Assembly (NCBI GenBank): GCA_001599595.1 | Contig: BCHH01000002.1 | Span: 2,741,451 to 2,805,450, forward strand | Source: Beverwykella pulmonaria | Taxonomy: Eukaryota > Ascomycota > Dothideomycetes > Pleosporales > Melanommataceae | Length of the DNA: 64,000 nt | Direction: 5' to 3' | Shown: positions 53,544 to 63,859 of the stretch, in pieces | Layout of the letters: the number at the start of each line of letters is the position of its first letter | How positions within the stretch are numbered: the stretch's first letter is position 1 | The notes under the pieces: generated by a model | Told to the model about the DNA's origin: nothing | Databases searched by the model: none | What the model saw: the letters and a program-made list of their open reading frames with translations, nothing else | Program-made: the position numbers and the translations under genes

Positions 53544-54125
53544 CAGGCTGTACTGGATCATTTTGATATCGTATTATTCTTTGATACGGGCGTGATAATC
53601 GTGGATCATTAGATGTGTCTGCTTCCTATGTGTAGAATAAGTCTACTATACTTGCATCGTCAATCCCAGTCTGAACTTTTGAATGACACATCACCTTACG
53701 TGAAACTACGAAGTAAACACTATTCTCGAGGAGGGTTTTCGCGTCTCGGGCTGGCCTCTAACGCATATCATAGCCGCCCGGCGAAACGGGACATTAACTT
53801 GCGTCGTGTTTACCTCGGAGTCGGTCGGTGTGGTGTTCTCACAGCACCACGGGGGAGTCAGAGGATAGATACGTATGTTTTGTACGCGGCTATAGAGTAC
53901 CCTGATATCAGTCTCGATGAATTAACTCTATGGAGTAAGATCAGCGAGAGTGTAAATACAAACACTTGTCCCTACACCGAAAAAATTGTGCATTGCACCA
54001 CAGTCGACAGTTTCAGACAACCTAGTAAAGAATCCTAGCCACACTAAGCATTCAGGATTGTATCCAATACGACATTTGAAAACAATCATAACCTTGGAAT
54101 GAAGATTATACCAAGCATCTATTCA
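53544..54125. other. Intergenic with one unsupported 141-codon frame
   Basis: The plus-strand frame 53613-54038 starts with ATG but has no signal peptide, domain or splice context. I leave it uncalled. The stretch ends at the right copy of the long inverted repeat. Confidence 0.35.
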
Positions 54126-54910
54126 TCACTCCGGCCTGCAGGAAGTACGTAGTTTGGTTTTGGAACGCTTGTATTGGGGCGAGAGCTCGTCTCGCCTCAC
54201 GTGATTGACCGATAGACGCAGGCTCGTACTCAGGCTCGTGATAGGCCCTGTGGGCGTTGCGCTTGCCTTGAAGCTTGCTGTGAGCTTGGAAAGACAGGCC
54301 TATCAGAGTAGAGAGAGTAGAGCTTCTCTATCGATCAGTGAGGTGTTGATCCGCCACTCGATGGCCCAAATAATGTTGTTCTTGATCCTTTGTGTGTGTA
54401 GTGTAGGATAACGTATAGTCTGTGCGCGTAGCGTGAGAGAAATCAACTTAGTACAGACCCTGGAAAACCACGTGGGAACAACCTTTGCAGGGCTTGCAGT
54501 GTAAGGATTGTGTATAAGGCTCGTCAGCTTGCCGTGGGCACGTTGGTTAACGCGTGCAGAAGGAGAAACCCCATAGCCGCGTTGATAAAGATTTGTAGCT
54601 TGGTTGATAGGAGGATGCGCCGTAGTCGCGTTGATAAAGCCTTGTGACTTGGATGATGAGAAGAGACGCCGTGATGAAAAGATACGCATTAGGAGAGACG
54701 TGTCGCGTCGCGTTGCATGAGAATACCCTCTAAGAAGTAGTTACTACTTACTAGTAGTCACAGCTATGCTGATAGAGATAGAAAACATTTAACTTATGAT
54801 TCAAATCGTCGATCATGAGGTGGATGTGATGAGGCTGAGATATCTCGTCGCGAGAATTCTCGTGGATGAGGTGCTTGGCAGCCTAACCATGAATAGAACA
54901 ATCCATCAAA
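54126..54910 (-). repeat. Long inverted repeat, right copy, with ~430-bp insertion
   Basis: Reverse complement of 48177-48633. Homology runs 54126-54355 (ATCACTCCGGCCTGCAGGAA through GATCAGTGAGGTGTTGATCC) and resumes at 54797 (GATTCAAATCGTCGATCA) to ~54910. The 54356-54790 segment is absent from the left copy, has repeated GCGTTGATAAAG words and may be another inserted LTR-like piece. A short deletion follows CGATCA. The pair brackets about 5.5 kb carrying the HET remnant and two intact genes. Confidence 0.72.
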
Positions 54911-55295
54911 ACGTAGCACGACATCATTCCCCAACAAGCCCCCCCCCTCCCTTCCTTTCATCCCTCCTTGACTCCTATGTCTCAGTCGGCCCCAACTGCC
55001 AGACCGTCTTTCCAATGGCTTCAAAACATCTCTCTTTCTTCTTAGACGAGTATATTTCTGTTTCGATAGTCTCGCCTTTAACAGTGGCCACAATCGCGAC
55101 GGCCGCGACGGCGACCCAGGCGATTCTGACCAGCCAGGCTACCCACGATGTGTGGGCTTCTTCTTCGCAGTTTTGGGTGGTTTGGTACATTAGTAGTTGG
55201 GATGGAGGGGTGTGGGAGGATGGAATAGGTTGTGGAGTTCAGAGTGTTGGGTGATGAGTTGTGTGCTTTGATGAGATTGCGAAGGCAAGCAGCCC
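54911..55295. other. Intergenic, no gene supported
   Basis: Contains overlapping frames on both strands; the minus one at 54975-55190 has a hydrophobic stretch. Neither has a supported start, splice pattern or family. Confidence 0.3.
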
Positions 55296-57222
55296 AGTTA
55301 GGCCTCGTTTAGTGCTCGGAAATCGGGGCTGATAAAGGTGCACGCACGGTCCTGTTTGTATCGAAAAGATGTTTCGTATTGCGATTTTGGCCGTACGTTT
55401 AGTGCGTTTTGAAAATCGTCGGCATAATTACGATTAACTGCCATTGCGACTTCGGCGAAATTGATTATCGTCAATCGTTTAGTGCTCGAGCTCCTTTTTG
55501 GCCAGAAAAGTGAGGGGTTACGAGTGATTATGAGCTTCAGCGCGGCAAGCCCCCTGTAGTTGCTACAAGTAGTTAGCAACTGCTTGTAAAAGTTCGCACA
55601 CCTTCTGGGCTGTAGGAACTTCTCAGTTAATCGCTCTCAACCGTGCTCACTGCCAAGGCGACTTGGCTGAAGTTGCAGTAGTAGTTAAAGCGATGATGGT
55701 TGTCGCGTCTACGTCATCAAGGAGGATCTTAAAGAGGAGGACGAGTACTATCAGCCCAAAGGCATACGCGGCATATATACTGTAAGGGATACTTCTGTTC
55801 CTAGGGGTCTTCTGCAGAGGCCCTCAGAGGCCTGTCAGGCTGTGTGTTAACAGATCACGTGACATATTTTGGGAGGCCTTATTAAGCTGTATTGGTAGAT
55901 CACGTGACATATATATAGTTTTCTCTGAGTATCCTTAAGAATTCGTCTTATCTCTATATAGATGAATCAATCCTGTTTATCCTAATTTACCTGTTTGCTC
56001 TGTTCCCTGCTACTGCTAGTGTTACATACAAAATTAACAACAGCAACATTTACCTACCGCAAGCCTCGCAATTGTCACTACTAGTATTACTGTTACGGTT
56101 CGAAGAAGTAGCACAGATGCGGGCTGCAGATGAGGAACCAACCCCGTCAACAGGCGCAGCACGGCGCGCAGGCGGGCGCAAAGGAACAGCGAGGATTCGC
56201 GCAGGTAAGCGAGGCACGTGACAGAAGATATCCCGCCAAGGAAGAGGAAACTCGGAAGAATCGAAGGATCCTCAAGATCCCGCCAAGGAAGAGGAAACTC
56301 GGAAGAATCAAAGGATCCTCAAGATCCCGCCAAGGAAGAGGAAACTCGGGAGAATCGAAGGATCCCAGAAGATCACGCCAAGACACAGGAAACTCGGGAG
56401 AATTGAAGGATCCCAATTATCCCGCCAAGAAGAAGGGAGACCTGGGAGACTCGGGATTCCATGGTCAAAGAGGAAATATATAAGGAGGACAGTTTCCTAT
56501 GTTATGTTTGCTCTTTGTAGTCAACTCAAATAACTTCACTCGTCTCTTACCCAGATTGATACAGCAAGTTAGTTAGTCAATTTATTGATTGGATTTACCA
56601 CCCCGTTGTCTTATATCATCGTCTTCGAACCTCACAGAATAATCCTACGACACCTACGCTTACGCACCGCCTTAGTACGGACCGGACCCAGTAAGTGTTC
56701 ACCTCGTATAACAATTACCTCTTAATTGCTGTCGACTCTAACCACTAATTTTATACCTCACCGCTCGCCTATACACAACTGCATGGAGATAACTCTGGGA
56801 GGTGACACTAAGGCGCCAAGGATTTGTTATTTACCTGTGGCTCTTGCCAAACAGATATTTAGAGTTGCTGAGCACTGTTGAGATGTGACGGAGTAGATAG
56901 AAAGGAAGATGATTGATATTGATTCTACAGAGGAACTACCGAAGAGATATAGTCTTACCAGGCAAGCTAGGAGCCTGCCAAGATAGTGAATCGCAAACAT
57001 AAAGATGAGTCACATGAGCAAACACGGAAATGAGTCACATGAGCAAACATAAAGTTGTCTCATGTGACACACAGGCCGACAAGCACTAAACGAGTGTAAT
57101 AAATCAATGCGCGCTTATTTATTACGCCAAGGTTGATTATCAGATTACTTACAATTATGACCTGGACCGTGCGGAATGATTATTTGGATTACGAGTTTCG
57201 AGCACTAAACACCGCCTAAATT
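55296..57222. mobile_element. TIR-bounded DNA-transposon relic
   Basis: Left end TTAGGCCTCGTTTAGTGCTC and right end (reverse strand) TTTAGGCGGTGTTTAGTGCTC are imperfect inverted repeats. Both continue to a shared CGCACGGTCC about 40 bp inward. A second inverted pair, TCGTTTAGTGCT, lies further in on both sides (near 55488 and 57075). I found no transposase and no certain target duplication, so the superfamily is open. A solo LTR (56091-56713) lies inside. Confidence 0.5.
56091..56713 (+). mobile_element. Solo LTR copy C (623 bp) with 5-bp TSD
   Basis: Same family as copies A and B (TGTTACGGTTCGAAG to CCTCGTATAACA). Identical flanks ATTAC at 56086-56090 and 56714-56718 show clean insertion followed by loss of the internal region. 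It contains about four 47-bp units. The frame 56130-56483 is a shadow of this repeat. Confidence 0.92.
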
Positions 57223-57879
57223 GATAGCTACAATTAATTGAAGTTTTTCTAAAGTTTGAAAGCTGTTGTAGGACATAGTCCCACTCCAGAATTCCTCTCT
57301 CTGTGTTACTTAATCCCTCATTTATGTATCTCAAGAGAAGGTTTTTTCCGGTCTTACCCGTTCTACGCCCGTTCCACAGCAATTACACTGCTACCATGGC
57401 GTTAAAAGCCTTCAAGCACTGGTTTCTTCTATATCATGCGACTTCAGGCAGGGGCCATAGCTAGCCAATGGATGGTGTTAGTCCATACTTGGTATTTGCA
57501 GGTGGCAAGGCAGACTGTCCACGCCATGTATTTGATTGCTACTCAGCCTGGATAACTCTCTGAGTTGCAGCTATTGAGCGAGAAATGGTGAGTATCACTC
57601 CACTGGATTCCCAGTGTGGAGGCTAGTCTCAGTTGGTGGAAAGGCTGAGGGTGGCGCATCGCTTGAGGAGTGGGCTGAAGCATATCACCGGGTAGGCACT
57701 GAAGTCTTTATCAGACCACTGCCACGGCACTTGAATATTAACAAATAGAGTGTGGCGTTATAAAGATTTTATCACTATTGAAAATTCTTTAACGTTCTCA
57801 CTATCTTAAGACCCTGAGAACAGGCGAGGCGCAAATCGTTACCCTCCAATCACCAAGCCAAACGAACCTTAGTACTACA
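57223..57879. other. Intergenic, no gene supported
   Basis: I see only short frames in this stretch between the TIR element and the second HET remnant. Confidence 0.35.
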
Positions 57880-58150
57880 ATAGTCCCCAATCTATCGAGG
57901 TTGCGGAGTTATGGGGCTTATGCTCTACCTGCAGCTAGATCGACTTCGAATGGCTTCTTTGCCACGATTCTCAAGGTACGTTCAAAAAGTCGGCAAGATG
58001 AGATTGGCAAAGCCCGAAATGCCAGAGTGCTCAAGTTCTCCGTGTAGTCGACGAGCCTGGACTCTTCAAGAAGGTGCACTGTCCACGAGAAAGCTATTTG
58101 TAACTGTAAGCCCAGGACACCATAATGTCACGTGGATATGCCACTGACTA
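57880..58150 (+). pseudogene. HET-domain fragment
   Basis: A short plus-strand frame reads CSRRAWTLQEGALSTRKLFV (near 58040-58100), the conserved Trp-Thr-x-Gln-Glu block in the middle of HET incompatibility domains, then a further Trp and Cys before a stop at 58145. Nothing recognisable precedes or follows it. It is a fragment, separate from the one at 49641. Confidence 0.5.
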
Positions 58151-58714
58151 ATCAGTCCGTCATATATATATCAACTGTACATACATCACACCGAATACAC
58201 ATCTTGATACTCTTTCCTCGAATCTCCTGCTACCTGGGAGTAAGTTAGTAGCGCTAATCATCCTAATTGTAATTACCCTGCTAATAGTGTCTTTTAAGTG
58301 CCCATATCTCTAATAGAGGTTTCAATATGATAACCTGTTCTGTGGTTCAAATGGGGCTGATGAATTTTGTCCTTTTGCCCTTTAACCGTCCGCTGTACAT
58401 TACAAACATAAGGACATTGTAAGATATTGTAACTTTAAATCTTGCTCTGTGTTGGCATGGTGTTATTTGTAAGTGCGCATGTTTTTGTTGATTTTACAAT
58501 GTGCGTTTTGGTTTTTGATTTTGCGATATAGGCGTGGAAGGGAGGCAGATCAAATAAGCTAGAGATTATATCAAGTGTTACCTGAGAAGCAACGTTGAGG
58601 TTCAATGATTTTTGTCACACTTAGAACGCACATTGCTTGGGCGGAGCAAAGCTCCTCGACATATATCGATTCTTTGGTCTCGTTCCCTAAGACCCTGATT
58701 CCCCCACGTCGGCT
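58151..58714. other. Intergenic, 3' side of the SQR gene
   Basis: AT-rich, no gene. Near 58160 it has ATATATCAACTGTACATACA, similar to DNA at about 49405, which lies beside the other HET remnant. Confidence 0.35.
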
Positions 58715-60073
58715 CTATCGAATCCACCCCTTTGGCCCGCCCCATTTGCCTTTGACCATGTAGTTATCGTACACCCACGGGAAAAAGTCCTTCTTCAGAT
58801 GATAGAACGCGCGTCTCGGAACCGCTTGATCAATGCCAAACATGCCGCCAAACGTCTCCTTGGGAATGCCGCCGTACTTAAACTCTGCGAGAAGGACCTT
58901 CCTGTCCCCCGTTGTGAGCGGGCACGATGTGTAGCCATCGTACTCTTGCACTGCTTCTTTGCCGCCTTCGATGGACCTAATCACATTGTGGACCAGAATG
59001 GGCGACTGAGCTGTGATAGCCGCGGCGGTCTTGGACGTCGGCAACGCGGCGGCGTCGCCAATCGACCAAACATTCTGATATTTCTTATGACGGAACGTCG
59101 CCGGATCGACATCTACATAGCCAGCTTGATCTCCCAGAGCACTGTTCTTGACAAAGGCGTGGGGTCCCATTTTGGGAACTGCGTGAAGGAGGTCGAACTT
59201 TCTAGTCACGTTCTCCTTCCCATCAGGACGCGCGAAGGTCGCCGTATTGCCGTCGATAGACACTAAGTCGTGCTGGAAAAGGCCTTCGACGCCCCTCTCC
59301 TTCCGCAGATTCTCGAGTACAGCGTTGTACTTGGGCACTCCAAACATGGTGGGAAGGCCGGTTGCGAATGTGATGTTGATGGGGGAAGCAGAGGGTGCGT
59401 TAGCGTTATAAAGACCAGCTCGCCTCCACTGCTCCCAGGCAAGCCACATGACCTTTTGAGGTGCGCCTGCGCACTTGACAACTCCGATCGGTTGCGTAAA
59501 GATAGCTGTGCCTTTCGTCAAGGCCTGTATGTTTCTCGCGGCCTTGTCGCAGGTTTCGTATGTGTAGATGGTAGAGACGGGTGATTTCGGGTCGGCCAGC
59601 GCCTCCGGTAGACCTTTGATAGTGGTCAAGTCGACGTTGATTCCGGGCACGACGATGAGTTCATCGTAGCTAATCTTGTCGCCGTTCCCGAGTGTGAGGA
59701 GATTCTGCTCCGGTGAAAAGGTGCCCACTCTCTGATGGTAAAACTTGAGTTTGGGGTCAATCAAGCCCGGGAGCGGTTTCCGCAGATTCTCCTTTTTCTT
59801 GAGACCACCGCCGACTAACGTCCATCCGGGCTGGTAATGGTGCCATTCAGCGGGGTCAATGACAGCCACGTCGTCCTGGGAGAATTTGCCAGAACGAAGA
59901 AGCTGGTGGCTCACAGAAAGACCGGCGGTTCCGCCACCGACAACAACGACCCTGTGATTCCGAGCAGCAGCATTCACCGGTGATACTGTTGCGAGATTCC
60001 GGACTGATTGGAAATGAATCACCTGCTTGGCTGTAGAAGCCGCTTTTTGGCACGTGGATGGACCGCGGAACAT
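58715..60073 (-). CDS. Sulfide:quinone oxidoreductase, mitochondrial
   Basis: From the ATG at 60071-60073 the frame gives 452 aa; the further-upstream TTG is not needed. An Arg/Ser/Ala-rich leader (FRGPSTCQKAASTAKQVIHF) predicts mitochondrial import. FAD binding is VVVVGGGTAGLSVS (GGGTAG ~46-51). The redox-active cysteines of the eukaryotic enzyme are in VVKCAGAPQK and YTSCPLTTG. FAD-side motif WSIGDAAALPTSKTAAA and the end FFPWVYDNYMVKGKW match SQRDL/Hmt2 proteins. The enzyme oxidises H2S at the inner membrane, passes electrons to ubiquinone and produces a persulfide. Its divergent neighbour is the likely next enzyme. All key residues are present, so it should be active. Confidence 0.93.
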   Translation of the reverse strand: MFRGPSTCQKAASTAKQVIHFQSVRNLATVSPVNAAARNHRVVVVGGGTAGLSVSHQLLRSGKFSQDDVAVIDPAEWHHYQPGWTLVGGGLKKKENLRKPLPGLIDPKLKFYHQRVGTFSPEQNLLTLGNGDKISYDELIVVPGINVDLTTIKGLPEALADPKSPVSTIYTYETCDKAARNIQALTKGTAIFTQPIGVVKCAGAPQKVMWLAWEQWRRAGLYNANAPSASPINITFATGLPTMFGVPKYNAVLENLRKERGVEGLFQHDLVSIDGNTATFARPDGKENVTRKFDLLHAVPKMGPHAFVKNSALGDQAGYVDVDPATFRHKKYQNVWSIGDAAALPTSKTAAAITAQSPILVHNVIRSIEGGKEAVQEYDGYTSCPLTTGDRKVLLAEFKYGGIPKETFGGMFGIDQAVPRRAFYHLKKDFFPWVYDNYMVKGKWGGPKGWIR

Positions 60074-60809
60074 GGTCGTTGTCAACAATCAAGGATACCA
60101 CGCCCAGGAAGATACGAAGGAGAGAGTAAGGAAAAGTAGTAAGAGCGCGCCGAATGAAATATAATGGTGAGGAAAGAGGGTTAAGAATCGGCGTTGGCTC
60201 GGGTCGACGGGGTCGTATGATATAAAGCTCGGGTGGCTCTAACCAGTAGAAGAGACGAAACACGGAACGCTACTGGGGTAACGCCAGCGAGGATTGAGGC
60301 AATTCAGGAAAATCTTTCACTCACATGGTTGCGCGTGCCGGCGTGATGACTGATACGCCGCTTATCCCCATCGCTACGCACCGACGTCTCCATGACGCGT
60401 TCGGGTCTACGGGCGATACATGGTGAGTGTGAATCTCATAGGACAAGCCTTGAGCAAGTTTATCAGCGTCGCCGAACCGTGGGGTGAGACGAGGCGAGCA
60501 ACCTGACCTCCCCGATGTTGGTCGGACCATCGCTTCGGCAGCGAATCTCATTGGTGGAGCCTGCCTGCGTCACGTTTGGCAGCCGCTCGTAGGGCTGCAG
60601 GGCTGTGGCGCTGAACGCCGACCTGCATCGCCGAGCTGCCCTCACATCGCCGTGGCTGGCCTCATCATCTCACAAGCAGTGTCTTGGATTACAGACTGCA
60701 TTCTTAAGAGTGCCACGATAAACATGGGCTTGTGCATTGGCCGTCCTCTTCCCTATCCCTTTGTTCGCACCCCCAGTTTTCGATCGGTGCAGTTCGACCA
60801 TCGACCAGC
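60074..60809. promoter_or_regulatory. Shared divergent promoter of the sulfide-oxidation pair
   Basis: These 736 bp separate the starts of SQR and the persulfide-dioxygenase-type gene and must hold both promoters, so co-regulation is plausible. GATATAAAGC near 60219 is TATA-like on the SQR side. I do not recognise a specific factor site. Antisense and sense frames here are short and unsupported. Confidence 0.5.
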
Positions 60810-62070
60810 ATGGCCTCCCTCAGTCTCTCTCGATGGCAAACGCCGGTGGGCCTTGTTAAGCCTCTCGTGAGGATGGCTAGAACTTCTCTTACCACCCCGA
60901 GACAATGCAGGGCACACTTCCAGTGCCGATCTGTCCACCAACGTGCCCTGCCGACGACGTCTTGCCAAGCAGGATCATCATCGTCTTCCTCCCTAGGAAC
61001 ACGATTCACCGACCGCAAAATGAACTTCGTATCCCGGGGCACACCCGGCCTGCGAGGCATTCTTCCTCCCTCATACCAGAATGGCGCCCAAGGACGAGTT
61101 ACATATAGCACTGACGCCGCACTCTCCCAAGAGCCCACTATTAACAGCGTGTTTGAGTCTATTACAGGCACGTGGCAATATGTGGTTGCCGATTCGTCTA
61201 CAAACGCGGCTGTCGTCATTGATCCCGTCCTGGACTACGACCCAGTTACCCAAACCATCACCACCGACTCCGCCGATTCCTTGCTCACCTTGGCCAAGGC
61301 GAAAGGCTATCAGATCCAGTGGATCCTCGAAACGCATGCTCACGCAGACCACCTAACTGCAGCATCCTATCTACGGCATCGGCTCGAGCAACAGCAAGGT
61401 CACCGACCGTCCATTGGCATCGGGAAGCGGATCGGGCAGGTGCAGATGCTGTTCGGTAAGAGATATGGTGTTCCGGCAAAGGAATACCAGCACGTCTTTG
61501 ACAAGCTCTTCGACGATGACGAGGAGTTTGTGATCGGAAACCTGAAGGTTACTGCCATGCATCTTCCCGGGCACACTCCAGATCATCTTGGGTATAGGAT
61601 TGGAGGTAAGACCGTTTAGGTGCCACCCGTGTAGTATCTTTCTAACGCAAATTTCTCAAGACAATGTTTTCTGCGGCGATTCCGTCTTCCACGCTGATAT
61701 AGGCACCGCACGCTGCGACTTCCCAGGAGGTAGCATTAGTTGTCTCTGGAACTCAGCGCGCAGGCTTCTCGCCCTCCCAGATAACGTCAAGATCTGGACT
61801 GGTCACGACTATCCTCCAGATGGCCGCACCGAGCCCGTACCCTGGATGACTGTCAAGGATCATAAAGAGCAGAACAAGCACCTGAAGAACGGCATCCGTG
61901 AGGCGGACTTCGTTACCATGCGGACAGAGCGGGATGCCGCACTAGCAGCGCCGAGATTACTGCATCAGTCATTGCAGGTTAACATCCGTGGGGGCAAAAT
62001 GCCGGTCCCAAATGATTCTGGGCTCCGGTTGCTTCATCTCCCGTTAAAGCTTACAGGTGAAGTTTGGTGA
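60810..62070 (+). CDS. Persulfide dioxygenase-type metallo-beta-lactamase, mitochondrial
   Basis: Exons are 60810-61605 and 61661-62070 (401 aa), with a 55-nt intron (GTAAGA, branch TCTAACG, CTCAAG) that joins GYRIGG to DNVFCGDS. The first ~100 residues are Arg/Ser-rich with few acids, fitting a mitochondrial leader. The metal site is ETHAHADHLTA (176-181), then LPGHTPDHLGY and CGDSVFHADIGTARCDFPGG. The last part (WTGHDYPPDGR; NKHLKNGI; LHQSLQVNIRGGKMP) matches the bacterial-type Blh/persulfide-dioxygenase subgroup of the ETHE1 family. Such enzymes oxidise glutathione persulfide to sulfite using Fe(II) and O2. The gene faces SQR, which makes the persulfide. The resemblance to the bacterial type, rather than to animal ETHE1, hints at old horizontal transfer. 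Confidence 0.9.
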
Positions 62071-62413
62071 AACAAAGGCTTTGAAATTCATGTAAAGTTA
62101 GCATGTATTCGTATTGTGACAGCTCAATCTATACTGCGAATTGTCACGATGAGAAGAGGCAGTCAATCGTCTGATGGGTAAAAGTGTGTATAAAGAGTGT
62201 GAAAGCCGTGAGAAGCTGACGCATGACGACTATATACCCCCATGAAGGGGAATTTCGCTGGCGCGAAACGTAATCTGACTCTTCACGGTTTCTACTTATC
62301 GGCGGTCACACCAAGGGTGTTCGTGTTTGTGGTGAACCAGCATTCTGATGTATGAACCGTAGACAAGCAAATCGACATCGCCAGTAGTGAGTAAGCAAAT
62401 ACCGTTCCCCTAC
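62071..62413. other. Convergent 3' region
   Basis: 343 bp between convergent genes, with no gene. It contains an imperfect palindrome (CCCCCATGAAGGGG at about 62237) followed by CTGGCGCGAAACG. Confidence 0.35.
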
Positions 62414-63859
62414 CTAGCTCAACAAGCACTTCGATTCTGTCGCTCGATCCCAGACTATGTCCATCCTCTCTCCTATAACCCTCGAATTAAACCATTCCAG
62501 GATTTTAACATCACCCACAGACCTTGCTCCCTCCAGGACCCCACTAATCACTAGCCTCTCTGTGGCAAAGTACAGCTCGACCATCGCCAAATTCCTTGCA
62601 ATACATGCTCGACTTCCTGTCCCAAACGCAAACCACGCCTTCGCGTCCGCCTTGCCATCAACCCATCTCTCTGGACGGAAAGCCTCGGGATCAGGAAATG
62701 CGATGCGGTTGTTGTGAAGTTCGTACGCCGAGCAGCCGACCAGGGTGCCAGGTGCGAAGTGAGAACCCTTGAAGGACCAACCAGTACGCGGCACGATACG
62801 GGGAAGCCGAGTAGGGTTTGCCATGCTGAGCCGCAGACCTTCTTTTATGACGCCACTGAGGTGGGGCAGGGACTGGATATCTGCGGCTGCGGGACCGAGG
62901 GCGGCGTTTTCGAGGAGTTCGACGCGTAAGGTCTTGTAGATTTCCTTCTCATTCACGAGATATCTAATGATGGTCGCCAAATTCATGCCGGTTGAGTCCG
63001 TGCCCGCAAAAACTAGGTCCTTGCACTGTGCCTTGATTTCCTCGTCGCAGAGTCCAAGACTCATCAATCGGCCAGGGTACGTAGGATCAGTTGCTGCCGT
63101 CTTGCTAACCAGCTCCTCAACAAATGTATCCACAGTCTGCATACTCGCAGCTGTCTGCGCATCGGCTACACATATTTCAATCGCTCGTTCTATAAGAAGA
63201 AAAACAAAATTTGGCAGATAGAAGAACCTTCCCACACCGACAAACGCATCCACGAAGGCTGCCACAGAAAGATGCTGCCCCTTTTCGGAAACTGCATCGT
63301 AGTTGCGTCGGAAAAGATGCGTGGACACAGCATCAACAGCCAAACTCCTCGTCAGAACGAGCAAATTGACCGGCCTTTCCATATTCGCTTCCTTGCGCAT
63401 ACGGTCCACAAAGCGATCGACGCAGCCATAAAGCGCATCTGTATTATCGCGGAGGGCCTTGGTCGAAAACAGCGGCATGACTGCTTTCGCTCTCGGCGCG
63501 CGGTATTCGACATCCATCGTAGAGAACAGAGTCTTGTGCCCGTCGATATCGAAATTTGCATAGCATTCTGCTTTGACGAAACCGCCTTTGGAAACATAGA
63601 TGGGGTGGATAGCATCTGGATCGTTGATGTCTACTTCGTGGGGGGAGACGCGGACAAGAGTGCCATATCTTTTATGGAGGTCATGAATGACAGTGGCTTC
63701 GTCCCCGACATAGGCATGGTAGTATAGCCATAGGGATGTGAGCTTGGGGAGCGTGGGTCCCGGAATGGCGGATAGCGGGTGCAGGAAAATGCGGTAGATG
63801 GACCGGATGAAAAGGTAGAGTATGGAGAGGAGCGCAAGTTTTGCTAAGAAGTGCAACAT
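62414..63859 (-). CDS. Cytochrome P450
   Basis: A 481-residue intronless frame. An N-terminal membrane anchor (~1-22, FLAKLALLSILYLFIRSIY) precedes a Pro-rich hinge (HPLSAIPGPTLPK), typical of ER-bound fungal P450s. The I-helix oxygen-activation motif is FAGTDSTG, the K-helix ExxR is KEGLRL, the PERF-like motif is FRPERW and the heme loop is FAFGTGSRACIAR with the axial Cys. All hallmarks are present. The sequence resembles secondary-metabolism P450s of filamentous fungi; the substrate cannot be named. It converges with the persulfide-dioxygenase gene and is probably unrelated to it. The upstream ~140 bp reach the window edge, so any partner genes lie outside. Confidence 0.92.
   Translation of the reverse strand: MLHFLAKLALLSILYLFIRSIYRIFLHPLSAIPGPTLPKLTSLWLYYHAYVGDEATVIHDLHKRYGTLVRVSPHEVDINDPDAIHPIYVSKGGFVKAECYANFDIDGHKTLFSTMDVEYRAPRAKAVMPLFSTKALRDNTDALYGCVDRFVDRMRKEANMERPVNLLVLTRSLAVDAVSTHLFRRNYDAVSEKGQHLSVAAFVDAFVGVGRFFYLPNFVFLLIERAIEICVADAQTAASMQTVDTFVEELVSKTAATDPTYPGRLMSLGLCDEEIKAQCKDLVFAGTDSTGMNLATIIRYLVNEKEIYKTLRVELLENAALGPAAADIQSLPHLSGVIKEGLRLSMANPTRLPRIVPRTGWSFKGSHFAPGTLVGCSAYELHNNRIAFPDPEAFRPERWVDGKADAKAWFAFGTGSRACIARNLAMVELYFATERLVISGVLEGARSVGDVKILEWFNSRVIGERMDIVWDRATESKCLLS

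Noticed and set aside
53613..54038. 141-codon plus-strand frame
   Set aside because: No domain, signal peptide or splice context; composition is not convincing and a repeat begins right after it.
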